Source: Rhodocytophaga rosea (GTDB lineage: Bacteria > Bacteroidota > Bacteroidia > Cytophagales > 172606-1). From it: a stretch of DNA of 64,000 nucleotides. Below the pieces are notes generated by a model that was not told the DNA's origin, searched no databases, and saw nothing but the letters and a program-made list of their open reading frames with translations. The position numbers were made by a program, and so were the translations under genes. The stretch covers positions 8,222,501 to 8,286,500 of the forward strand of contig NZ_CP048222.1 in NCBI RefSeq assembly GCF_010119975.1, given 5' to 3'. Positions 35,480 to 44,796 of this stretch are shown here, in pieces (position 1 is the first letter of the stretch; the number at the start of each line of letters is the position of its first letter).

Positions 35480-36814
35480 ATGAATAAACGACTTTACTTT
35501 ATCTACCTCTGCACACTTCTCTCTTTCCAGTCGCTTGCACAGCCATCCCAACAACAGCGGGATAGCCTGAATAAACTAAGTGCAGAAGATCATCAACTCA
35601 TGATGAAACAACTGGGCATCACCTCCTTACGTCCCGGACCTTCGGGAAATCCGGAAGCACCCAATGCAGCCAATTCCGATGAATCAAAAGCTTCTCCCTA
35701 TACTAACTTGCCTGATGCCCTGGTTTTTAACGATGGCACCAAAGTACGTACAGCCAGGCAATGGGAGAAACGCAAACAGGAGCTATTTGAACTTTTTTCG
35801 AAGGAAATGTATGGCCGGATGCCAGCCAGTATTCCTGCTGTGACATGGGAAGTGGTGAGCCAGAAAGACACCGTAAATGGCAATTATCCGGTAAGAGTAA
35901 AACACTTACTGGGACATGTAGATAATCGTTCGTATCCGGCCATAAAAGTAGATATTCAACTCACGCTTACTACGCCTCTCAATCCGCCATCCGCAGTGCA
36001 TTTGGTATTAGAATTTGGCTGGAATTTTCCCGTCAACCGCAACACACCTCCCCCTCCAGGACCTACCTGGCAGCAACAACTTCTGGCAAAAGGCTGGGGT
36101 TATGCCATTTTAATTCCCACCAGTTTTCAGGCCGACAATGGGGCTGGGTTGAGAGCAGGTATCATTGGCCTGGTAAACAAAGGTCAGCTCCGGAAAGCGG
36201 ATGACTGGGGTACCTTGCGTGCATGGGCCTGGGGAGCCAGCCGCGCTATGGATTATCTTGAAACCACCCCGGAAGTAGATGCCAGACGTGTGGTGATCGA
36301 AGGACTGTCCAGGTATGGAAAAGCAGCCCTGGTAGCTATGGCCTATGAACCCCGGTTTGCCATGGGCCTCATCGGTTCATCCGGGGCAGGCGGAGCAAAA
36401 ATACTGCGCAGGGTATTTGGCGAACAGGTAGAAAACCTGGCTGCTTCCGGGGAATACCACTGGTTTGCCCCCAACTTTATTAAATATGCCGGTCCGTTAA
36501 CTCCTAACGATCTGCCAGTAGATGCCCATGAACTTATTGCTTTGTGTGCTCCCAGGCCGGTATTTATCAGTGTAGGGTCGTCAACGGTAGAAGGCCATTG
36601 GATTGATGCCAAAGGAATGTTTGTAGCTGGTGTACATGCCAGTCCGGTATATGAATTACTGGGCAAAAAAGGCCTGGAGAGTAAAGAATTTCCTCCCCAG
36701 GAAACGGCTTTACTCAAAGGAGATATTGCCTACCGCCAGCATGAAGGCGGACATACTGTAGGACCCAACTGGCCATTTTTTATTCAGTTTGCCGAACGTT
36801 ACTTTAAAAAGTAA
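35480..36814 (+). CDS. Secreted CE15-type (glucuronoyl esterase-like) carbohydrate esterase
   Basis: A 444-residue protein with a signal peptide (about residues 1-20, ending SLAQ). Its core matches carbohydrate esterase family 15: KEMYGRMPASIP near the N-terminus, EFGWNFPVNRN, LRAWAWGASRAMDYLETTP, the nucleophile motif GLSRYGKAAL with Ser277, EYHWFAPNFIKYAG, ALCAPRPVFISVGS and the catalytic His in RQHEGGHTVGPNW. Family role: cleaving ester bonds between 4-O-methylglucuronic acid on xylan and lignin alcohols. The classic fungal motif has Cys before Ser; here it is Leu, as in bacterial members lacking that disulfide. No neighbouring xylan genes. Confidence 0.88.
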   Translation: MNKRLYFIYLCTLLSFQSLAQPSQQQRDSLNKLSAEDHQLMMKQLGITSLRPGPSGNPEAPNAANSDESKASPYTNLPDALVFNDGTKVRTARQWEKRKQELFELFSKEMYGRMPASIPAVTWEVVSQKDTVNGNYPVRVKHLLGHVDNRSYPAIKVDIQLTLTTPLNPPSAVHLVLEFGWNFPVNRNTPPPPGPTWQQQLLAKGWGYAILIPTSFQADNGAGLRAGIIGLVNKGQLRKADDWGTLRAWAWGASRAMDYLETTPEVDARRVVIEGLSRYGKAALVAMAYEPRFAMGLIGSSGAGGAKILRRVFGEQVENLAASGEYHWFAPNFIKYAGPLTPNDLPVDAHELIALCAPRPVFISVGSSTVEGHWIDAKGMFVAGVHASPVYELLGKKGLESKEFPPQETALLKGDIAYRQHEGGHTVGPNWPFFIQFAERYFKK

Positions 36815-36912
36815 TAAAGAGATAATCAGGTTTTTACAGCCTAAATCCAGTGAGTGCTGATGCATGAGTAGCAAATATATCTGGCCAATAACTCAGCTGA
36901 ATCCTTAGGCTT

Positions 36913-37275
36913 ATGGAAACAGAAAGAATTATTGAACAAATCGTTAACAGTAAGAAAGCTAGGAAGAAAATAAGCTGGTATTATACATTAGCTATATACA
37001 GCTATTTATCTCCTATTGGATTGTTTGGATTGTTCCTGTTAGACTCATTTACTTTTGGGCTGACAGAGAGTTTCTTTTTTGGAGCAACTTTACTGGGTTT
37101 GTTACTCGCCGCAATAGCTAGTTTATTTTTTACAGTAAAAGGATTGAGAATAGCCTTTAAAACCAATGATTATGAAAAGAAAGATATAGGGTATGCAAAT
37201 CTGATTATGGGTGTAATTTATTGTATAGCCGGGCTCTTAGCACTTGGGTATACCTATATAATGATCGAGAATTAG
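36913..37275 (+). CDS. Small membrane protein, unknown
   Basis: A 120-residue AT-rich gene product. The first 24 residues are polar and basic (METERIIEQIVNSKKARKKI), followed by hydrophobic segments at about 25-45, 52-75 and 92-115. The arrangement suggests three or four transmembrane helices in the DUF4190-like style of small membrane proteins, but no motif confirms a family. It stands alone 98 bp after the CE15 gene. Confidence 0.6.
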   Translation: METERIIEQIVNSKKARKKISWYYTLAIYSYLSPIGLFGLFLLDSFTFGLTESFFFGATLLGLLLAAIASLFFTVKGLRIAFKTNDYEKKDIGYANLIMGVIYCIAGLLALGYTYIMIEN

Positions 37276-37559
37276 TCCATACTGAGATTCGACCGAATCA
37301 GATAGTAGTTTGATTTGCAGCACATAATCTACAGCACATTCAGAAATTCCTTCGGCTGTATTTGTAACTGTTCGTTCTGATTCCTACATTTATATACCAA
37401 CAGCATGTAAGACATTTACGCATCTGGCAGCTAATTTCTTATTTGCCTTTAGTAAATATAAGTACTTACAATTTCCATGTAACGGTAGAGTATCCGGAGG
37501 CTGATAGCAGTGTCCTTAGCCATATCAGATGTACTCTTCCCCTATATTATTCTATGTGT

Positions 37560-38315
37560 ATGAAACATTTTTTCTATCTTCTCTTATTTTTAACGCTTCC
37601 ATTAGAACAGGCACTCGGGCAAACCATTACCAACGTACGGGCAGAAACCAGTGGCGATGTGATCAATGTGTATTACGACCTGCAGGGAACGGCCGAAGGG
37701 CAGCTGTACCAGATAACTTTATACAGTTCTCACAACGATATGGCACAGCCCCTGACCTTTGTAAGTGGCGATACTGGTCCAAATGTGCAGGCTGGCGCTG
37801 CCAAAAAAATAGAATGGCAGGCAAAAAAGGAAATCCTGCGCTACACTGGACAAATCACTTTTGAAGTCCAGGCCAGCCTGCTTTTATCCCCTTTGCGTAT
37901 CAAAAGTCCTGCGCTTGCCTCTTCCTACAAACGGGGTAAAAGCTATCCTCTGACCTGGGAAGGCGGTATGCCCGGCGAAAATGTACGGCTGGAACTCTTT
38001 CAGGGCACTTCCAAAGTTAATGATATTGCTAGAGTAAATAACAATGGAACCTATACCTGGAGTATTCCTGCAGCTACTGCCCTTGGCAATAATTATAAAA
38101 TCAAAGTGATCAGTGTAGACAAACCGGATAACAGCCATCTCAGTGAGAATTTTGCCATCAAGCGAAAGGTTTCTACGGTGGTGAAAGTATTACCAGTAGC
38201 TGTACTGGCAGGAGCCGCAGTGTATCTGATTACCAGTGGTGGTGGAGGTGGCGGCAATGGTCCTGATCCGGTTAATCCGGCTTCGAAGCTTCCAGAACCT
38301 CCGACTGGTCAATAA
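37560..38315 (+). CDS. Exported protein with a Kre9/Knh1-like domain and glycine-rich C-terminus
   Basis: The ATG at 37560 (MKHFFYLLLFLTLPLEQALG) gives 251 residues with a signal peptide; the longer frame adds a non-signal leader. Residues about 20-110 form a beta domain (ITNVRAETSGDVINVYYDL). About 115-205 resembles the Ser/Thr-rich Kre9/Knh1-type domain known from fungal wall proteins and bacterial surface proteins: RIKSPALASSYKRGKSYPLT, then GTYTWSIPAATALGNNYKIK. A hydrophobic segment (VLPVAVLAGAAVYLI) and GGGGGG follow, then a polar tail. It lies 67 bp before the T9SS surface-protein gene on the same strand, so they may act together at the surface (inference). Confidence 0.72.
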   Translation: MKHFFYLLLFLTLPLEQALGQTITNVRAETSGDVINVYYDLQGTAEGQLYQITLYSSHNDMAQPLTFVSGDTGPNVQAGAAKKIEWQAKKEILRYTGQITFEVQASLLLSPLRIKSPALASSYKRGKSYPLTWEGGMPGENVRLELFQGTSKVNDIARVNNNGTYTWSIPAATALGNNYKIKVISVDKPDNSHLSENFAIKRKVSTVVKVLPVAVLAGAAVYLITSGGGGGGNGPDPVNPASKLPEPPTGQ

Positions 38316-38382
38316 TTCTTTCTACTTACTTTCAACCTATCCTCTCTATCCAATTAGCAAAGGATTAGTTTTATTACCACTT

Positions 38383-39501
38383 ATGAAAAAATTAAACATA
38401 CTGATACTGGGTTTATTCATTGTTCAACTTTCAAAAGCCCAGATAGGCAAACAATGGGATAAAACGTTTGGGGGCACCGAATATGAATTTATTACTTCAA
38501 CGGTTGCTACTTCTGATGGAGGTTTTTTACTGGCCGGCTATTCTAAATCTGGTGCAAGCGGAAATAAATCGGAAGCCGGGCGGGGTGGGTACGACTATTG
38601 GGTAGTGAAGATAGATGCCAATGGGAATAAAACCTGGGATAAACGCTTTGGTGGAAGCGGAGACGATATATTATTCTCAGCTATTCAAACAACCGATGGA
38701 TACTTACTGGGAGGCTATTCAAATTCTGGGGCCGGTGGTGACAAATCCCAGGCCAGCCAGGGAAGTAATGACTATTGGGTGGTGAAGATTAGTAGCACAG
38801 GAGCAAAACAATGGGATAAACGCTATGGCGGAAGTGGCGATGATTACCTGACTTCTGTTCTTCAAGCTACGGATGGAAGTTATCTGCTCAGTGGCTACTC
38901 CTCCTCTCCTGCCAGTGGCGACAAAACATATAATCTGTTAGGTACAGAAGGCTTTGCTGATTTCTGGGTGCTTAAAGTGGATGCTTCTACAGGAAGTACC
39001 ATATGGGATAATGCCTCTGGAACGCCATACACTGATCAGCTTTATTCGGTGGTGGAAATCGATGGTGCATTTCTGTTAGCTGGCTATTATCCTTATGGTG
39101 GTGATGATGAAAACATGGATTTTATTGTGTTTCAGATCAATGGGACTAATGGAAATTTTGTAGAGGACAAAGATTTTTATTTCGGAGGCGATAATAATGA
39201 CTATTTATCTACCATTATTAAAACAGCGGATGGAGGATACCTGATAGCCGGCTATTCAAACTCAATAGACTCTTATAACAAATCCGAAAATCCCAGAGGA
39301 GGGTATGACTATTGGATACTAAAGACGGATGCCAATTTTAAAGCAGAATGGGACAAAACACTTGGTGGCACATCCGATGATTATCTGCTTTCGGCAGTGC
39401 AGACCGCCGATGGTGGCTTTCTGCTGGGGGGCAATCATACTCTGGCATTGGCAATGAAAAAAGTGAGGGAAACCGGGGTGTGGCCGATTTCTGGACGGTA
39501 A
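38383..39501 (+). CDS. Propeller part of a T9SS surface protein (5' piece of a frameshifted gene)
   Basis: The ATG at 38383 (MKKLNILILGLFIVQLSKAQ, a signal peptide) opens a frame of 372 codons ending at 39501. After the signal comes a series of about 60-residue repeats. Each starts with WDKTFGGT- or WDKRYGGSGDDY-like sequence, continues with TxDGGFLLAGYSxSG, and ends DYWVVKI. Five complete repeats and a sixth start lie in this frame. In the other frame, from the G-run at 39426-39431, the sixth repeat continues as QSYSGIGNEKSEGNRGVADF and joins the downstream reading. So this and 39480-42686 are one original gene of about 1,430 codons. Its last 25 codons after the G-run are out-of-frame sequence. 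Confidence 0.8.
   Translation: MKKLNILILGLFIVQLSKAQIGKQWDKTFGGTEYEFITSTVATSDGGFLLAGYSKSGASGNKSEAGRGGYDYWVVKIDANGNKTWDKRFGGSGDDILFSAIQTTDGYLLGGYSNSGAGGDKSQASQGSNDYWVVKISSTGAKQWDKRYGGSGDDYLTSVLQATDGSYLLSGYSSSPASGDKTYNLLGTEGFADFWVLKVDASTGSTIWDNASGTPYTDQLYSVVEIDGAFLLAGYYPYGGDDENMDFIVFQINGTNGNFVEDKDFYFGGDNNDYLSTIIKTADGGYLIAGYSNSIDSYNKSENPRGGYDYWILKTDANFKAEWDKTLGGTSDDYLLSAVQTADGGFLLGGNHTLALAMKKVRETGVWPISGR
39426..39431 (+). other. G6 run: site of the -1 frameshift in the surface-protein gene
   Basis: With seven G instead of six the reading becomes LLGGQSYSGIGNEKSEG and runs on into the downstream frame, matching the consensus of the other repeats. May be a true mutation, a slippage switch, or a sequencing error. 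Confidence 0.75.
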
Positions 39502-42500
39502 AAATAAGCAGCACTGGTGCTAAACAATGGGATAAACGCTATGGGGGCTCTGGCCTGGATGCACTCAATGAAATTGTAAAAACCTCTGATGGTTTCCTGC
39601 TGGCCGGCTATTCAGAATCAGGTATTGGCGGAGATAAAAGCCAGGCCGTATTCGGTGGTGTAGATGCTGGCGATTTCTGGGCTGTAAAACTCATAGATGC
39701 TCCTGTCATTACCACTTTATCACCTGCTAATGGAGTTACGGGCGTATCTGTTTCTACCAACTTGGTTATGACGTTTAGTGAAAGTGTACAAAAGGGTACC
39801 GGTAATATTATAATTACACATGGCAGCACTTCCCAAACTATAGCTGTAAGTAATGCTATTGTCAGCATTTCCGGAACTACAGTAACGATCAATCCATCTA
39901 ATGATTTTCCAGCAGGTACTTCTGTGAGTGTGCAGATGCCTGCCGGTGCTTTTAAAGACCTGGCAAATAACAACTATGCTGGTATTACCAATGCCACTAC
40001 CTGGGCTTTTACCACTGCCGCTGCGGCAGATGCCACCCCTCCTACCGTTACTACCTTCTCTCCATTGGACGGTGCTACCGGGGTAACTACCAACGCCTCT
40101 TTGAGTATTACCTTTAGCGAAAGCATACAAAAAGGCACCGGAAATATTGTAATAAAATTGGGTGCTACTACCCTACAGACTATTGATGTAACGTCAGATG
40201 CAGTTTCCATTTCAGGAAGTACAGTTACGATAGATCCTCCAAATTCCTTCAATTCTGGAAATGCACTGAATGTACAGATGCCTGCGGGAACGTTTAAGGA
40301 CCAGGCTGGAAATAACTATGCCGGAATTGCCAACGAAACCACCTGGAATTTTGCTGTTATTGACGATACCACTCCCCCATCCTTTGTATCGCCCACTCCC
40401 TCTGTTTCTAATATCGGCACTACCACCCTGAATATTGATGTTAAACTGAATGAGGCAGGAAAAGTATACTATGTGATAGTTCGAAATGATACATCAGCAC
40501 CCGATGCTTCAGAAGTAAAATCCGGACTGGATGGTGCCGGTACTACCTCTGAAGTTAAAGCCAAAGGAAGTATTACTGTAGCTGCCAATACAACTGTAAG
40601 TATCGCAGTAACCAGTTTATCAGCAGGTATTCCTTATGATATTTATATTGTAGGAGAAGATAATAAGCCAAATCTACAATCGACTGTAACTAAATTGGAT
40701 ATCGTCACTTTGGCACCTGATACGCAAGTACCAACAGTTACAACTTTTTCACCACTTAAAAGTGCTACTAGTGTGTCCCCGGATGCCAATCTTGTAATCA
40801 CCTTTAGCGAAACAGTAAAAGTGGGCACCGGAAGTATTAGTATTAATGCCCAAGGAAATACCGTACAGACCCTTTCGGTGAGAGATGCAGGTATAGTCAA
40901 TATTGCTGGCAATGTGGTAACGATCAATCCGCCGAATGACCTGCCGCTCAATAAAGGCATAGATATTCAAATGCCTGCCGGTGTGTTTACAGATAATGCC
41001 GGAAATAAATTTGCAGGTATTCTCAATAACGCTACCTGGACGTTTACTACCGTAGCCCTGCAAATTACGCAGAGTACCTTACCCAATCAGTTCACTTCTA
41101 CCAGCGGCACTATTGCGAATAGCAGTGCTTCTATTACGCTAAATCAATTGCCAGCGGGCTCCAAAGTACACTTCTACTCCAAAAGTATCAGCCGTGAAAC
41201 TTTTGTAAGAAAAGCAGAATTAACCCCTTCCAGCGGTACTACTTTCACAGAAGCTTTGCAGGATAAAAGCCCGGATGAAATTGGCTTACAGTATTATTTT
41301 GAAATAGTACCGGCTTCTGGGTTTGGAACTCCATTCAACAGTGCTGTTACTACGGCTTCTATCAAGTATACAGATGGCCTGGCAATTCCAGGTTTATTAT
41401 CCGGAACCGAGCAGAAAGATTACCAGATCATCTCTGTTCCTCTGGAATTGACAGACAAAGCCACCGGCAATGTATTTAAGGCATTAGGCACATACAACGA
41501 TACCAAATGGCGTTTGTTCAGCCACCTCAACGGTACAGATGCGTATCAGGAAAACACCAAAGGTTTGTCCACTATTGAACCCGGCACCGGCTATTGGCTG
41601 ATCATGAAAGATAATACTGCCATCAATACCGGCGAAGGTGCTACGTTCCGCAAAAATACCGATGACCCTTTTACCCTCACCCTCAAACCCGGCTGGAACC
41701 TGATCGGAAATCCCTACAACCTGGATGTTTCCTGGACAGATGTAAAAGCGGCCAATAATACACTTACCGGCTTAGGCAATCTGCGGGTGTTTGAAAATGG
41801 TAGTTTTAAAGATTCGGATGTACTCAAAAAATTCAGGGGAGCTTTTGTCCGGAATGAGTCGCAGGCGGATCTGGTGGTAAAAATTCCGGTAAAACGCAAT
41901 ACCGCTTTAAACGGCAACCGGATTGCTGCACTCCAGCGTCACCATGAAAACTCATTATTTGAGGTGAATTTCTCCCTGCATTCCCAGGAAGTAGGCTATC
42001 AACTGGGTGGATTGGGTATGCATCCGGAAGCCCAAGCAGGCAAAGATGGACTTGATGATTTTGTATTGCCCAGGTTCCTAAAATATTTAGACCTTCATTT
42101 CCCCAGAGCCGGTGAAGGCAAAGATAAACTGACCAAAGATATGGTTCCGGTTGCCGATAGCCACATCTGGGACTTCTCTGTAAACACCAACCTGAGCAGC
42201 CAGCCTGTTACGTTAAACTGGGAAAACTTTCTGAATCATCCGGCTGGTAACCAGTTGTACCTATATGATGTGGAACGGAAAATTGCTATTAATATGCTGG
42301 AGCAGCAAACCTATACTTTCCTGGCAAAACCACTTACGGCTTTCAAGGTATATTATGGCAAGCCTGAGTTTATAGCCCAGTATATCCGCATTCATGAGGC
42401 AGGAGCGTATAGCTATCCGAATCCTTTCACCGAAACCGCCATTATTGCATTCTCCTTACCAGCCTCTCCTACTGCTTATAGTTTGCAGATGCCTGTATAT

Positions 42501-42686
42501 AATGCTTTAGGCCAGCAGGTAGCCGTTCTGGCGAATGGAAATTATAGCCATGGATTTCATCAGATCAGCTGGAATGGCAGAGATATGTCTGGGAATAAAT
42601 TGCCTACTGGCGTCTATACTTGCCAGATACAGGCTGTTTCTGGTGATACAAGCAAGCAATACACCATCCAGCTGGTGGTCAGGTAG
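39480..42686 (+). CDS. Ig-repeat and T9SS sorting part of the surface protein (3' piece)
   Basis: This frame encodes the end of the sixth and all of a seventh propeller repeat (ADFWTVKISSTGAKQWDKRY, GFLLAGYSESGIGGDKSQAV). Three Big_5/SbsA-type Ig-like domains follow (at about 39700-40015, 40035-40360 and 40725-41055; each begins TTLSPANGVTGVS- or TTFSPLDGATGVT-like, with TFSESVQKGTG and ends WAFTT), with a fibronectin-like module between the second and third. A further region containing KPGWNLIGNPYNL precedes a type A T9SS sorting domain: SYPNPFTETAIIAFSLP, VYNALGQQVAVL, GVYTCQIQ. The sorting domain directs export by the type IX system and surface attachment. As annotated, this piece lacks a start of its own with a signal peptide, so it cannot be exported unless the frame is restored. 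Confidence 0.85.
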   Translation: MADFWTVKISSTGAKQWDKRYGGSGLDALNEIVKTSDGFLLAGYSESGIGGDKSQAVFGGVDAGDFWAVKLIDAPVITTLSPANGVTGVSVSTNLVMTFSESVQKGTGNIIITHGSTSQTIAVSNAIVSISGTTVTINPSNDFPAGTSVSVQMPAGAFKDLANNNYAGITNATTWAFTTAAAADATPPTVTTFSPLDGATGVTTNASLSITFSESIQKGTGNIVIKLGATTLQTIDVTSDAVSISGSTVTIDPPNSFNSGNALNVQMPAGTFKDQAGNNYAGIANETTWNFAVIDDTTPPSFVSPTPSVSNIGTTTLNIDVKLNEAGKVYYVIVRNDTSAPDASEVKSGLDGAGTTSEVKAKGSITVAANTTVSIAVTSLSAGIPYDIYIVGEDNKPNLQSTVTKLDIVTLAPDTQVPTVTTFSPLKSATSVSPDANLVITFSETVKVGTGSISINAQGNTVQTLSVRDAGIVNIAGNVVTINPPNDLPLNKGIDIQMPAGVFTDNAGNKFAGILNNATWTFTTVALQITQSTLPNQFTSTSGTIANSSASITLNQLPAGSKVHFYSKSISRETFVRKAELTPSSGTTFTEALQDKSPDEIGLQYYFEIVPASGFGTPFNSAVTTASIKYTDGLAIPGLLSGTEQKDYQIISVPLELTDKATGNVFKALGTYNDTKWRLFSHLNGTDAYQENTKGLSTIEPGTGYWLIMKDNTAINTGEGATFRKNTDDPFTLTLKPGWNLIGNPYNLDVSWTDVKAANNTLTGLGNLRVFENGSFKDSDVLKKFRGAFVRNESQADLVVKIPVKRNTALNGNRIAALQRHHENSLFEVNFSLHSQEVGYQLGGLGMHPEAQAGKDGLDDFVLPRFLKYLDLHFPRAGEGKDKLTKDMVPVADSHIWDFSVNTNLSSQPVTLNWENFLNHPAGNQLYLYDVERKIAINMLEQQTYTFLAKPLTAFKVYYGKPEFIAQYIRIHEAGAYSYPNPFTETAIIAFSLPASPTAYSLQMPVYNALGQQVAVLANGNYSHGFHQISWNGRDMSGNKLPTGVYTCQIQAVSGDTSKQYTIQLVVR

Positions 42687-42794
42687 ATGGTTTCAATTCA
42701 ACTGAACTGCTGTAATTTTACAAGTGGGAATCTGAATTTTCCTCTTTAAATGGAAAGCCAACATGACTATTGAGAGCTTGAAGCTCTTAACTTC

Positions 42795-43699
42795 TTATTC
42801 CTTGCCTTCCTCATCCGGCAAAATGTCAATATCCTGGATGAGTACTTTTTTTGAAATGGCCTGTCCGGTTAGGGTGGCAGCTAATCCGCCCTCGGCAGTT
42901 TCCTTGTAACGGGTTTCCATACTCTGACCAATTTCGCCCATCGCCATGACACACTCGTCTACCGGAATTACCGGATTCACCCCGGCCAGGGCAATCTGGG
43001 CAGAAGAATAGGCAATGGCAGCCCCACTGGCATTCCGCACCACACAAGGCACTTCTACCAGACCAGCTACCGGATCACATACCAGGCCCAGGGTGCACTG
43101 AATGGTAATAGCTACAGCCGCAAAAACTTCTGAAATAGAGCCACCCAGGCAATAGACAATCGCCCCTGCACCCATAGCCGCCGCACTCCCGGTTTCTGCC
43201 TGACATCCCCCAACTGCCCCAGCCAGAGAGGCATTCTGTTCAATAATTAAACCTATGCCTGCCGCTACTAGTAAACCTTCCAGAATGGATTGATCTGATA
43301 AATCGTGTATTTCCTGTATGGTCGTAAGCATACCTGGCAAAATTCCGGATGCACCTGCTGTGGGAGCGGCTACAATGCGGCCCATACAAGAGTTTACTTC
43401 CTTAGCAGCTACTGCCCTGCCCACCAGTTTCTGAAATTCCGGCGACAATACTGTTCTGGCTTTGAATATTTTTTAGCGCCATTGTTAATCATGCCGGAGC
43501 GGGAACTCATCTCTTCGGTCAGTCCGGTTTGTACGGCTTCTTTCATCACCTGGTAAGCGTTGGCCATTCCTTCCCAGATCTGCGTTTCTGTGCGGCCCTT
43601 CTGTTCGGTTTCGTATTCCAATACCGGAATATGCAATGCCACCTGATGGGTTTCGCAATGCTGTTGCCAGCTTTTAAATGATTCAAACAGAAGAGACAT
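42795..43699 (-). pseudogene. sdaAA: L-serine dehydratase alpha chain, frameshifted
   Basis: A 301-residue iron-sulfur L-serine ammonia-lyase alpha subunit, split by one missing base. The first part (start 43697-43699) reads SLLFESFKSWQQHCETHQVA through TGLTEEMSSRSGMINNGAKK and then goes out of frame. The second part (frame to 42795) has TVLSPEFQKLVGRAVAAKEV, NSCMGRIVAAPTAGASGILP, GGCQAETGSAAAMGAG and GLVCDPVAGLVEVPCV with the conserved cysteines for the [4Fe-4S] cluster. Adding one A to the A6 run (T6 on the plus strand, 43469-43474) restores KKIFKARTVLSPEFQ. The enzyme converts serine to pyruvate and ammonia. The beta subunit is not in the window. Otherwise conserved, so an assembly error is plausible. 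Confidence 0.85.
43469..43474 (-). other. A6/T6 run: site of the -1 frameshift in sdaAA
   Basis: Six T on the plus strand (six A in the gene). One extra base joins the two conserved halves of the serine dehydratase exactly at the expected point. Confidence 0.8.
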
Positions 43700-43966
43700 A
43701 GGAATGAAATTTTATAAAAGTTTAATTTAAGTAGTATTCCAGGGTATACTACATTCCCGACTAAACTATACTCGACAAGTCTACATAAAGATACAGCCTT
43801 ATATTCCTATTTCAAACAACGCTTGTCAGCTAAAAACAGCCTTATTCCATCCAAAATCTGATTTTCACGTAAACAATACATGAATGAATTTTCTTTTCTG
43901 AAGTTTATGCTAAGAAATTTCGCAACTATTTGTTAGATATAACTTTCAAACGAATAAAAATTATCA

Positions 43967-44209
43967 ATGATGGAAATACTAAAGTTCAAAACCAGTCCCT
44001 TATCCCTTGAAGAGGAACAAAAAATTGCCACCCTGCTCAATCAGGATAAAATTGTGCATAAGTGGAATATAGACAGAGAGAACAACGATACGCTCCTCAC
44101 CATTTCCGGAAATGAGGCAGATCCCCAATAAATCATCAATATGCTCAAACAGGCCGGATTTGAAGCAGAATTTATTCAGGTTTTTGGCGCAGGCGGAAGC
44201 GCTTTGTAG
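43967..44209 (+). pseudogene. HMA-like small protein gene with in-frame TAA
   Basis: From ATG 43967 (MMEILKFKTSPLSLEEEQKI) the frame would give an 80-residue protein of the heavy-metal-associated ferredoxin-like fold: KFKT strand, EEEQKIATLLNQ helix, KWNIDRENNDTLLTISG strands, IINMLKQAGFEAEFI helix and strand. Codon 55 (44129-44131) is TAA. CAA or GAA would differ by one base. The usual CxxC metal ligands are absent (SPLSLEEE instead), so even the intact ancestor could not bind metal in the normal way; such cysteine-less relatives exist in Bacteroidota. It precedes msrB by 68 bp on the same strand. Confidence 0.6.
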
Positions 44210-44277
44210 GCCCAGGCAGTAAGCGGAATCAAATTTTATATAATTCAGTTATAGCTATAAAAACTAATTTCTAAACC

Positions 44278-44658
44278 ATGAAAAACCCAAATCCTGCCTC
44301 CTATAATACCTTAACACCTGAAGAAGAACGGGTGATTGTATATAAAGGAACCGAACGGCCTTTTACAGGAAAATATTATACCAACAAAGAACCCGGCACC
44401 TATATCTGCAAGCGGTGCAATGCGCCGCTTTACCGCTCAACCGATAAATTTGAGTCACACTGCGGATGGCCCAGTTTTGATGACGAAATTGAAGGAGCTG
44501 TAGAACGGGTACTTGATGCCGATGGCCGCCGGACTGAGATTATATGTGCTAATTGCAAAGCTCACCTGGGGCATGTATTTGAAGGAGAAGGCTTTACTTT
44601 CAAGAATATACGGCATTGTGTAAATTCTATTTCCATGGAGTTTGTTCCTGCCAGATAA
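44278..44658 (+). CDS. msrB: Peptide-methionine (R)-S-oxide reductase
   Basis: A 126-residue MsrB. It has the complete signature set: structural zinc cysteines Cys44/Cys47 (CKRC) and Cys90/Cys93 (CANC), the ESHCGWPSF motif with Cys62, GHVFEGEGF, and the active-site motif [11 protein letters not shown] with catalytic Cys114. It reduces methionine-R-sulfoxide in proteins, repairing oxidative damage in the cytoplasm (no signal peptide). A strong terminator follows at 44753. Its upstream neighbour is the broken HMA-like gene. Confidence 0.97.
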   Translation: MKNPNPASYNTLTPEEERVIVYKGTERPFTGKYYTNKEPGTYICKRCNAPLYRSTDKFESHCGWPSFDDEIEGAVERVLDADGRRTEIICANCKAHLGHVFEGEGFTFKNIRHCVNSISMEFVPAR

Positions 44659-44752
44659 TACTACGTCGTTGTTCGTTGCCAGTTGCTGGTAAATGCGATG
44701 AATTTAGTGCATAAGACCTAATTTAATTCTATATTACTAAACTGATTTGTAG

Positions 44753-44796
44753 TAAAGCGGCCTGCAAGGATTAAACTATTCTTGCAGGCCGCTTTA
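44753..44796. terminator. Strong terminator after msrB
   Basis: A perfect 16-bp stem, TAAAGCGGCCTGCAAG (44753-44768) with CTTGCAGGCCGCTTTA (44781-44796), around a 12-base loop. The flanking A/T arms suit termination in either direction. It is the main feature of the 369-bp gap 44659-45027; the rest holds nothing else recognised. Confidence 0.88.

Noticed and set aside
38236-38382. Upstream extension of the propeller-protein frame overlapping the preceding gene
   Set aside because: The signal peptide begins at the ATG at 38383; the extension overlaps the previous coding sequence in another frame.
42773-42787. Palindrome AGAGCTTGAAGCTCT between the convergent surface-protein and serine dehydratase genes
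   Set aside because: The loop is a single base and there is no T-run, so a terminator cannot be supported.
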